A DNA stretch of 64,000 nt, taken from Garcia nutans (lineage: Eukaryota; Streptophyta; Magnoliopsida; Malpighiales; Euphorbiaceae). Below are positions 50,807 to 60,200 of this stretch, piece by piece. Made by a program: the position numbers and the translations under genes. Under the pieces are notes generated by a model. The model did no database searches and had not been told where the DNA came from. It saw nothing but the letters and a program-made list of their open reading frames with translations. The DNA is taken from contig CANTUV010000026.1 of assembly GCA_947685225.1 (NCBI GenBank), positions 56,753,501 to 56,817,500 on the forward strand, written 5' to 3'. Numbering within the stretch: position 1 is the stretch's first letter; each line of letters opens with the position of its first letter.

Positions 50807-51130
50807 TGATGCTATAAGTACTTTTACCAAGCTCTTAGCTCGAGCTTATGGTCTAACAGATACTTCTCCAATATACCTGCAAATCACGCTGATATTGTCT
50901 CCTTCCATTGCCTATAAATAGGGGATCACCCCCATAGGTAAAAGGATCTAATTCTCTCTTTCACTTTTTTTTTACTCAGAGCAATCGATCTTTAACTTAG
51001 GCATCGAAGCCTCCCCTCGAGGAGTCTGGTCCTCTCTCTCTTATTGTAGGTATAAGAGAACTACAAAAAGCAAACATGTCAAACCCGAGCTATAGAGCTA
51101 GGACAGCCCCTGAGGAAGCCCCCATCATCA
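50807..51130 (+). repeat. 3' LTR of element A
   Basis: Pairs with 42306-42644, roughly 80-85% alike by eye, so the insertion is not very recent. Contains CCTATAAATAGGGGATCA. Confidence 0.8.
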
Positions 51131-51835
51131 ATGCCATCTCTAGGTACAGAGTTTTAGTACTCCATTTCATCATGGATGAGCTCTCCATCACTAAATATTG
51201 AGCTTTGGTACCCTCATGCCAGAATGGATGAGCTTTTCATAAGGAATGAGCTCTCTATATTTAGATACTGAGCTCTAGTACCCTACTCCACTAGGGATGA
51301 ACGATTCACCTACCATATATGAGCTCTCCATCCTTAGGTACCGAGCTCCGGTACTTCTCTATATAATGTATGAGCTCTCTACAAGGAATGAGCTTTTCAT
51401 CCTTAGGTATCAAGCTTTGGTACCCCATTCCACTAGGAAGAAAGAGCTATCCATCACTAGGCTCCGAGCTTCGGTACCCTATTGCACAAGGGATGCACTC
51501 TTCATCCACTAGGGATGAGCTTTCTGCTTGTAAGTACTGAGCTCCTCGCTCCTAAATACTGAGCTCTTAGGATCTGGGGGATAACCTCTCGATACCTCCT
51601 GAAGATCCGCTGACACTTTCAGATATTATCCTCTATTATTCCTATATAAATAGAGGTGAACCTTTACAAGCAAAACATCATTTTTCACTCTCATAACTCT
51701 CCTTATGTTCAAATAAATTGAGCTTTTACTTATGCATCAGAGTCTTCCTAGTTGACTCTAGTCCCCTCTCTCTAACTGTCTTATAGGTACCTGAACTCCA
51801 AGCTTTGAGGAACAGTGTAGATGACCTCGTCATCA
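51131..51835 (+). repeat. Main part of 5' LTR of element B
   Basis: Contains about eight degenerate ~50-bp units of GATGAGCTCTCCATCC, TAGGTACCGAGCTCCGGTA and CCCCACTCCACTAGG. A promoter-like CCTATATAAATAGAGG follows near 51642, then the end GTCATCA and the primer-binding-like TTGGTGCGGTGAGC. Confidence 0.7.
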
Positions 51836-51924
51836 TTGGTGCGGTGAGCATGAATTAGCTATTCCTTGACATTGACGATAAAGCCTCAGGTACATTTTCT
51901 AGCTCTTCAAAGACCGAGCACCGA

Positions 51925-52180
51925 GCTTGGAAAAGACAAAACACTCTAATCGTGCAATAAAATAAGCACTCTAATCGTGTAATAATATGAACACTCTAAT
52001 CATGCAATAACATAAAGCATTGCAATCGTGCATTCCATTAGTTCAAACACTCTGATTGTGCACTAAACTCTAGCACTCCAATCATGCATTCAACTACTCA
52101 GACTACTCTGACTGTGCATTAATTCAAGCACTATGACCATGCAACTCAATTAGCTAAGATAATCTAACAGTGCCGAATAG
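51925..52180 (+). repeat. CACTCTAATCGTGCA repeats behind the element B primer site
   Basis: About nine spaced variants of CACTCTAATCGTGCA. This is the same core as the CACTCTGACCGTGCA repeats of element A, although the spacers differ. Confidence 0.8.
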
Positions 52181-52235
52181 TTACCTGACATGAATGTCAA
52201 GACATCGGAGAGGGGGGGGGGGTGAGAGAGACTTA

Positions 52236-52815
52236 TGATACTATCTTTAGGTATTGATTTCTAGTACCTACTTTACCATATATGAGCTCTCCACCCATCG
52301 GAGATGAGCTCTCGATCTCTAGTCAGGTATCGAGTTCCAGTACCCCACTTTATAATGGATGAGTTCTACATCATTAGATACCAAGCTCTGATACCCCACT
52401 CCACTAAGGATGAGCTCTTTACCCCATCAGAGATGAGCTCTCTATTCTTAGGTACCGAGCTCCAATAACCCACTCCATAATAGATGGGCTTTCCATGCTT
52501 AGGTATCGAGCACCAGTACCCTACTCGACCAGGGATAAGCTCTTCGCCTACCATGGATGAGCTTTTCATCTCTAGGTACCAAGCTCCAGTACCCCACTCT
52601 ACAAAGAATGCAGTCTTCAGTCACCAAAGATGAGCTCTCCACCTCTAAGTATCGAGCTCCCAGGGTTTAGGGGGCTAACACAATCGTCGTATGGCATTGA
52701 CATCTCCTAAAGATTCAATGCCACTTTTAGATATTATCTCTTATTCTTTAATTATAAATAAGGGGTGAACCTCTATAGGTAAAATATCTTTTTTAATTCT
52801 CGTAACTCTCTTTAC
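52236..52815 (+). repeat. 3' LTR of element B, truncated
   Basis: Begins TGATACTATCTTTAGG after a G-rich purine tract and parallels 51131-51720, including the GAGCTC repeat units and AGATATTATCTC. It stops matching before the last ~120 bases of the LTR. Confidence 0.7.
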
Positions 52816-53324
52816 ATTTAATATCCTGTGCAATCTTATTTTTGATATAAAATACACATGTAATTTATAAATTATTAACTTATAATTAAATAGAGTGATT
52901 TTTTAGAAAAAAAAATTTACAATAGAATAATATCATGAAAAAATTAATTTAAAATGTCATAATTTAATTAATCAATTTTAATTTAGAAGTAATATCAAAT
53001 GTGAGACGGTTTAGATATTGATTGATTTTATTACATAATTTAAAATAATAATAATAATAATAATAATTTGAATTTCAATCAATGATCATATAACTGAATT
53101 AGTTTTAAAACATGTTAAAATTAAAAATGCAATATTCTATAATACTATATAATAAGTTTCACAGCTTGCGCCATAAGCTATTATATCATTCATTTGTAAA
53201 GTTATCAAAACTTGAAAATGCCTGCACAGCTGGTTTCGGCTAAACCGATGTTATTTCTTGTGCCGACCTTTGCTGCCGATTACTACTATTTTCCTTTACA
53301 CTTCTGACAATAGCAAAGTTTAAC

Positions 53325-53334
53325 TATAAATAAG
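53325..53334 (+). promoter_or_regulatory. TATA box of the intact phytocyanin gene
   Basis: TATAAATAAG lies 125 bases before the ATG. The surrounding promoter (GGTTTCGGCTAAACCGATGTT near 53230) is duplicated in decayed form near 55450, ahead of the second pseudogene. Confidence 0.55.
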
Positions 53335-53449
53335 ACCTTTTTATTTTTCCCTTAAGCACACAACGCATTAATTGGAGATTAATTACAGTAGTTAAGAAGG
53401 AATAATAATAATCATCATCAGATCAGCTAATTAACTTAATTAATCTCCA

Positions 53450-54021
53450 ATGGCTTCTAACAATTATCAATTTATTGCCTTTGCCATTGTTGCAATTATT
53501 CTTCCCATAGTAGCAATGTCAACTGAATACGTAGTTGGTGATGATCAAGGCTGGAAACTTGATGTTAACTACACCCAATGGGCTGAAGGCAAAGTATTTC
53601 ATGTTGGTGACAGTTTAGGTAAATTTTATTCAATGTTTCAATCAATTTTCTTGTATATCATTTAATTTAATTAACGCAATATAATTATATGATGTGAAAT
53701 GCAGTGTTCAAGTATTCGGCACCACACAATGTGTATAAAGTGAATGGCGATGAGTTCAAGAATTGCAAACTATCGAATGATCTTTTGAACAGTGGAAATG
53801 ATACAATAACATTAGCCAAACCAGGCAAGAAATGGTACATTTGCGGTGCAACTGGTCACTGTGAGAAAGGGCAAAAGCTTGTGATTAATGTAGAATCTGA
53901 TAGTCCAACACCTGCACCTGAACCAGCTGCTCCAAAATCCAATCTTTCCTTCAAAATTTTCTCACCTTCTTATCAGATTTTCTTTGCAGCTTTAGCTGTA
54001 ATTGCATTTATCACTCTCTGA
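53450..54021 (+). CDS. Phytocyanin, stellacyanin-like blue copper protein, probably GPI-anchored
   Basis: Small secreted cupredoxin, thought to work in cell-wall redox or signalling; the exact role of most members is unknown. Exons 53450-53618 and 53705-54021 predict 161 residues. A signal peptide (FAIVAIILPIVAMS, ~1-24) is followed by TEYVVGDDQGWKLDVNY, QWAEGKVFHVGD, FKYSAPHNVYKVNG, NDTITLAKPGKKWYICG and TGHCEKGQKL. Ligands are His (PHN), Cys (YIC), His (GHC) and Gln at the axial position (GQK), so it is stellacyanin-type rather than Met-type. A Pro-rich stretch (SPTPAPEPAAP) and a hydrophobic C-terminal tail indicate a GPI signal. The single intron splits the gene at the phase usual in this family. 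Two decayed relatives follow downstream and one lies at 40.2 kb. Confidence 0.93.
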
Positions 54022-54758
54022 TAAATTGCACAAATAATTAAGGTTTTCGTGTTGGCAACAAATTTATAAGTTTTTTTTTTGTTTTTTCGTTGTCATGCAG
54101 AATTTGCCTTCAATAAGCTGCTATTTCTTGTGTTAAAACTTTTATTTTTGTGTGTGTTTTGATTTTGTATAATAATTGGTATCCTCTTTAAATGAAATTT
54201 ATTGACAATTTATTAAGTATTTTTTGTTATACTCTTTCTTTCTGTTATGAATGAAATGCATAATCAATAGAGAAAATCTAAATTATAAATAGAGAACTAA
54301 TTGCATATCAATGAATGAATTTAAATTTTGAAAAGCTAAATTGTAAGTATTAAATTATTTTTTTTAATTGTATTAAACAAACAAATTTGATCATATCAGT
54401 TTATTAGTACACAAATTGAATTCAAACTACTCTAAAGGATATGTTTTCATGAGAAGCAAATCTTAATCTTAATGCCCAAATTAGTAGTAGTACAATTATA
54501 TCAACTAATTTGTACTATACAAATAATTATATTATTATATGATTTTCTTAAATTAACTAAACAATTATTAATTAGGCATATAATATTAATAAACAATAAC
54601 ATATAACCTCTAGCTGGGCAGTAATGTAACATTTAGGAAGTACAATTTAGTAATTATATTAATTAATTTCTTTTCCTAATCATCAAGTACTATAAAATAG
54701 TGGCACGTACTAGTTAAAGAGAAACTTCAAGTACTACAATTAGTACTTCTCAGTTCTC

Positions 54759-54794
<36 letters not shown>

Positions 54795-54840
54795 TCAAAT
54801 TTTCAATTCTTCTCACCATCACATGTAATTCCATAAATTG
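54022..54840. other. Spacer with a (TA)n microsatellite
   Basis: 3' flank of the phytocyanin gene. A (TA)n run at ~54763-54790 precedes the next pseudogene. Confidence 0.6.
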
Positions 54841-54848
54841 ATTCAAAG

Positions 54849-55312
54849 ATGCAAATTCTATTTGCAAAGTTTTGTAAACAATTAGAGAAAATCACTGGAA
54901 GTGGCGGAGTTGGAAATAAAGCTATTTTAAGCTTTGAATTTTTAAGCATATTCTGCTCTTTCAAAGGTATTAACCTCACCAAATAAAATTCAATTTATAA
55001 TAAGAATCTTGATTTCATAAATGTTAAAGAGCAGAATTTAATTTTGAGGCTTGTATTGGAACAGGGTGGAAGCTAGGATTTGAATGCCAAGCTTGGGCTC
55101 ATGGCAAGGACTTTCAAGTTGGAGAAATGCTTGGTAAATGTACAACTACTCCAAATTTTTTAATATTCAGGAATAATTTCATTGATTTTTTTTTTATTTT
55201 CCTTACTATATATATACAAAATAACACATTTGATTTTATTTCTCAGTTTTTTCTTATGCTTTTAGAGCTGACAACGTGATCCGGATGTATGAAAATGGCT
55301 TTGCATTAGACT
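54849..55312 (+). pseudogene. Phytocyanin pseudogene 1
   Basis: A block reading CIGTGWKLGFECQAWAHGKD then FQVGEML ends at a GT donor near 55135, and VFSYAFRADNVIRMYENGFA resumes after a CTCAG acceptor near 55247, followed at once by a stop. This matches the middle of the intact phytocyanin. The first copper His is replaced (ADN for PHN) and the Cys/His/Gln half is missing. A signal-peptide region is not recognisable. Confidence 0.75.
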
Positions 55313-55497
55313 GAAGACTGCAAACCCCAAGTACCTTAAGCACTTATTTATTTAATTTAACATTTAATTATAATTTTATATAAACTATACCAGTATTTAA
55401 ATATTTGCATGACCGTCCATTATATGCCATAGTTATATCCAAACTATGCAGGTTGATTTCGGGTAAATCAATGTTAAACAAGACCCTATGTTTCTCT

Positions 55498-55511
55498 AGT
55501 GTGTGTGTGAT

Positions 55512-55541
<30 letters not shown>
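55498..55541 (+). repeat. (GT)n(TA)n compound microsatellite
   Basis: GT repeats followed by TA repeats, between the two phytocyanin pseudogenes. Confidence 0.85.
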
Positions 55542-55542
<1 letters not shown>

Positions 55543-55632
55543 TATGATTTCCTTCAGTTAACAAGACATTTGGAGGTTAATTACAAAAATTAAGGAGGCA
55601 TCAGAGCTAACTTAATTAATCAATCTCGAATA

Positions 55633-56143
55633 GCTTTTCCTAATAATTACCCATTTATTACTTTTGCCAAATGCCATAGCAATTATTCTTCCTACAGTGG
55701 CAATGGCAACTGAACATATCGGTAACACTGATTATAAAGAGTGATTTCTTTTTTCCAATTTCTAGCATTGAAAACTTTATCATAATTCGATTATTCAGTT
55801 ATATACGTGCATATTAATCAGAATTACAAGGAAAGGAAGTGATGATATATAAACTTGAATTTGAATTGCAGTGTCCTGATACACTGCACCACACAATCTG
55901 ATAAAGAGTGAATGGAGCTGAGGTAATGCAAGCCACGCACGAATCTTTTGAACAGTGGAAATGATACAATTACTCTAATCAAACCAGACTTAACTAATCA
56001 CTCTCTAGCATAGAATATGATGGTCCAGTGACAGCAACAGCTCCGGATTTCAATCATTTATTCCTTAAGATTTTTTCATTTTTCTCATCCTGACATCAGA
56101 TTTTCATAGCAGATACGGTTGTAATTGCAACGATTGCAGCATA
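55633..56143 (+). pseudogene. Phytocyanin pseudogene 2
   Basis: Nucleotide-level similarity to the intact gene: CTAATAATTACCCATTTATT (signal peptide region), GCAATTATTCTTCC and ACTGAACATATCGGT. Then come an intron and exon 2 traces including CACCACACAAT, AGTGAATGGAGCTGA, TCTTTTGAACAGTGGAAATG and ATGATACAATTACTCTAATC. Frameshifts and deletions remove the copper Cys region. It seems to have arisen together with its promoter by tandem duplication of 53.2-54.0 kb. Confidence 0.75.
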
Positions 56144-56908
56144 ACCAAGGGAATTATTGTACTAATAACTAATCATCTTATCAAAAACAAGTAGAATAAA
56201 GACAACAAATGAGCCTTGAATTGGAAGCTTATAGTTTGAATTACATGGTAAACATAAAATCAATTGCCAAAATAATAAATGGAGAATCAAAGCAATTATT
56301 CACAAGTTCTCCAATTGTGAAACAATGAATCTAAAACTGCGAGAATGAGCAAAGTATTACGCACAGTTGCACAGACAGGCAAGAGAGTGCCAGAGAGAGA
56401 TTTATCTAAATTATTATTAATAAATAAAATACATCTGCGGTTAAAAAATCAGGTCCCCTATACAAGATCTTATAATATGATTACGAACAACAAGAAATTA
56501 TACAGGCCCAAGAACGCTGCAAGTCAAATTTTCTTGCTGGATCCTAAATGCGGTAAGTTCTGCTTTTGCAACAAAGATCAGATCAAGATATGAATCCATC
56601 AATCTGTACAAAATGAATAACTATTAGCACAAAGTAAATAATAATAATTTGAAATGAGTGAGAGAAAATGTATACCCAACCACAGTTCCAAGAATGCATC
56701 TAAAAAACTGTGAATTGTTAATCAGACAGCATTTATAGCTTAATGACAAATATACTCTGGATTTAATCAACTCATAGGAAAGGGATCCTAATTGCTAGTT
56801 TGAAATGCTCAATAAGCTAGTACACCAACAATCATTCAAAATTTTAAAGCAAAACATAAAAATAAAGGCTGAAATTTCTAACTATTATTATTTGAATCTC
56901 AAGAAAAG
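56144..56908. other. 3' side of the RRM gene, no separate gene
   Basis: No independent coding sequence is supported. A minus-strand acceptor near 56700 (CAGTTTTTTAG) could start a terminal exon or 3' untranslated exon of the RRM gene. Confidence 0.4.
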
Positions 56909-57095
56909 GTGTTTTGGCGCAACGGCAAGCGTTGTCGCCATGTAACTTGAAGGTCATGGATTTGAGTTGTGGAAACAGCCTTTTGCAATTGTAAGGAAAA
57001 GCCGTGTATAAAGATCCAATAAGCCCTACCCTTACCCGGACCATGCGCATAGCGGGAGAGTTAGAGCATCGGGCTGCCCTTTTTTTTTTTTTTTT
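56909..57095 (+). mobile_element. Au-type SINE
   Basis: tRNA-like head with box A TGGCGCAACGGCAAGCG and a decayed box B within GGTCATGGATTTGAGT. Then GGAAACAGCCTTTTGCAA, CTTACCCGGACCATGCGCAT, AGCGGGAG and CGGGCTGCCC with a T tail. This order is that of the plant Au SINE family. Flanks TTATTATTTGAATCT and TTATTGTTTGAACTT may be a worn target duplication. Confidence 0.8.
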
Positions 57096-57254
57096 CTTAT
57101 TGTTTGAACTTCCAACCACTAAGTCTCTGACCATCAAGTTGCCAACAACAACAGCTCACCATAATTCGTGACCAGACAGACCCTTAATCATTCTCATGTA
57201 TTTTCTAGGATTATTTCAAGAAAACTACAGTACTAAAATGAAATAAGGAGGACC

Positions 57255-60200
57255 TCAGGTAATCGAACAAAATGTGTGCTTACATCTGTAGTAGTCTCTG
57301 CTAATTCCACAGTAAGGAGCATCTTCCCTCTGCAATAAAATCCATGAATTACTAATATACAATGACACGACATATTCATAAAAGAAAAGAAAAGAAAATA
57401 TAAGAAAAGAAACGAAAAGGTTTTCAGCATGGATTACTATGAGAATAAAAAATTCTAAATGAATCCGTCCATACCTGAGAACTATTAGCATAATCTGAAT
57501 ACCTGTGACCTGACAAAAGAGAACATTGCTAAATTAAGTAAAAATAACACATAGAAGAATGCTAAATACAGTCACTTTGAAGAGATTGGCTAGAAAATAT
57601 AGCCAATGTGAGAGAGATTATTGAACAGTCACTCTCCAAAGTGACTGTATTTAGCATTTCTCTAACACGCTATGAAATATTATGATATAGCAACGATGCC
57701 ACATGAGAGTTCACCTAATGAATAATCAGCTCCTCTTTGCTGGTAATAAGAGGGTAGAGCCATACCAACACCCGGTGAAATATCACCATATCTATGGAGG
57801 GGAAAAAAGAAAAAAAAATTATTCATTGAATGCTTATTAACAATCCAAACACTTGCATGCATACTCACATGCACTGAAAAAAAAAAAAGAAACCAAAAGA
57901 AAAGAAAAGGAAAAAGTGATATAAGTTAATAAAAGAACTTTCAAACAAGTACCTTGGTCGTCCAGCAGGAAAATAACTTTCTAAACGAACACGAGAGTGC
58001 CCTCTAGGATCTGAATAATTTAGATCATCTCCCTGCAGTTAAAGATAAGTTAAGGGCAGCTGACAAGAAAGGGATATAGATTAAAAAGGGTCATCCAGTG
58101 ATCAGTCAGGACTTACCAAAGCAGAAAAAGAGCGCTTCTGTCCAGATGGTGATTGAGAATAATACACATTCACCATGCCTACACATAAGAGAGGATTGGT
58201 GGGGGTGTAAAATCAAGTATTTCTGTAAGAATTATATTTTTCCTGTTTTAATTTAATAACAATAAAAGCTGCCCTGAGTGGAAGAGGACTGCTATCATGT
58301 TCCCTTCAGCACTACCCACTGATAAAATATACCCTTCAGTACTACCCAGGAAATGATATCAGGATATTTGATGATTCCCCTAAGGCAAAATATGGATGGA
58401 CATACAACAGTAGCATATTTCCGAAGCAACTATCACTGCAATCCTAGCTCAATAAATTCGTTAAAATGCTCAAGGCAAGCCTCATATGAATTTTCTGGCT
58501 CCTTACATTGGATTGGATTAAAGTTGTAAATGATATATTAATCCAGAATGTAGCCTCAGGAAAACTGGTTTAATTTTTTCCCAAAGTAAATGTTAAAGAA
58601 TGTTAGAACTAATCTGATGTTGCTCAATACCTTCAACATTCTACTCCTAATTTTGGAATGATATTAAGATCTTAGCACAGCACTGAGTTGATCTATCACT
58701 AGAAGATTTTTTTCTTGTAGCATATTAATTCATCATGTTTTATTTATGCTCCCAATTTTGGAATATTATTAAATAAAACCCTGCACTGGTCCTGCTGCTC
58801 TCAATTTTAAGGGAATGAGTAGCTATGGGAGTCGGGAGTAGCTGTGGGAGTTGGAAGTATAGACAACTGCAACAAGGTCAAGCATCTCTTTGTGAAAAGT
58901 TTCTTAAATTATAACATACTACCAATCAGGTCAGCTTCCTAGCTGTTAACAAAAATTTTGTGTCATCCTGACTTGCATATAGTATGTACTATATACATAT
59001 AGGACTTCAAAGTTATACCATATCCAAGACAAAGCATTTCATGGCTAGCATACACTATAGGCAGAGAAGTCTGGCATAATTCTTAGAGCACAAATAAAAA
59101 TATATATATAATTTTTAGCATAAAAATTATATGTATATGCACATAAGTATATGCATGTATATGCATACATGTCACATTTCATTGGTATGTTTTGATTTTA
59201 GCATAAAAGAAAACCAAGGAACTAAATTTATAATGTAACAAGATAGACAATAATACCCGCACCCAATCTTGACTGCATTTGTTTCCGTAGAGCTCGCTCT
59301 GCTAAGAGTTTCTCAAGTTCAGAAGTTCCAGAGGACTTCACATCACCTGTTCTCTGATTGTTAATATGTGTGGCAGGAGTTTCCTTGACTTTGGGTTCAA
59401 TTGGCTTTACAGTACCTGAAAGAAATGCAAGTGTTGATTCATCACCCCATCAAAAATATATCTCTCACTATAATAGCTGGGAAAAACACAAAATGGTTCA
59501 TTTTTAAGATTCTTGCAATCCCAAGATTAAACCAGTAGGTTATGAGTTGTGATGTGACTGCTAAACACAAGGCTCTCTCCACTCTCCAATTTATCCCGAA
59601 GCTCTCTCTTATTCTTTTCTTTTTAAAAAATTTGATGCTTTGGCTCTATTATTTTATCAAAGTTCTTATGTTGCTTATTATTTATCAGTTATTTTAATCT
59701 TTATTAGTTTCAATTTTAGCAAAGGATGCCAATAACTTTGTTGCTGGCTTTTCTTGTATGACAACTGTATGTTGCTTTATTCCCCAAGTACAGCAAAACC
59801 CATAAAATTTCAAAATAATAATATACAACTCAAAAGCACAAAATTACAAGGACTTAAACCCCTCTCTTAAAGTCAGAATCTTCGGCAACAAAGTGAGAAA
59901 TTTGGAGAAACCAAAGATCCTTCAAAGTAAACATTCTCTTACTCATTTGAGTGAATATCTGGAGCCTTCTTACAATAAACATGCCTATCTAAGGTGTACC
60001 TACAATTAACATGCAGAAAACAGCTTCTCTGATGCACAATAAAGCAAGGACAACAATCCTGATTGCTTATCAGCACTCAACATGCTAAGAGAAATTAATC
60101 AAAACTACACTTTTGTTCTTCCTTTATTTAATTCTGGAAACTATATTTCATCACCTACTGTCCATACAGAAAAATACATTTGCCATGGAGAGAGAAAATA

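Larger units (their letters stand above)
42306..51130 (+). mobile_element. LTR retrotransposon A, inserted in LTR B1
   Basis: LTRs at 42306-42644 and 50807-51130 share GCTCTTAGCTCGAGCT, CCTATAAATAGGGGATCA and GACAGCCCCTGAGGAAG. Both start TGAT and end ATCA. TTGGTGCGGTGAGCGTGG follows the left LTR (primer-binding site), and a purine tract AGAGGGGGAC precedes the right one, so the element points right. Flanks ATACA (42301-42305) and ATGCC (51131-51135) fit a diverged 5-bp target duplication. No sense-strand pol is visible. The contents are tandem repeats, a CACTA-type insertion and an antisense coding relic. Confidence 0.75.
42299..52815 (+). mobile_element. LTR retrotransposon B (non-autonomous), split by element A
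   Basis: LTR B1 is 42299-42305 plus 51131-51835, interrupted by element A after its first seven bases (TGATACA). It is followed by TTGGTGCGGTGAGC, the likely primer-binding site. The body (51836-52235) holds only short tandem repeats and ends in a G-rich purine tract (GAGAGGGGGGGGGG). LTR B2 begins TGATACTATC at 52236 and breaks off near 52815, about 120 bases short of the LTR end. There is no gag or pol. Confidence 0.7.

Noticed and set aside
56345..56593. 82-codon plus-strand open frame downstream of the phytocyanin pseudogenes
   Set aside because: No domain or signal; it overlaps the probable 3' region of the minus-strand RRM gene.
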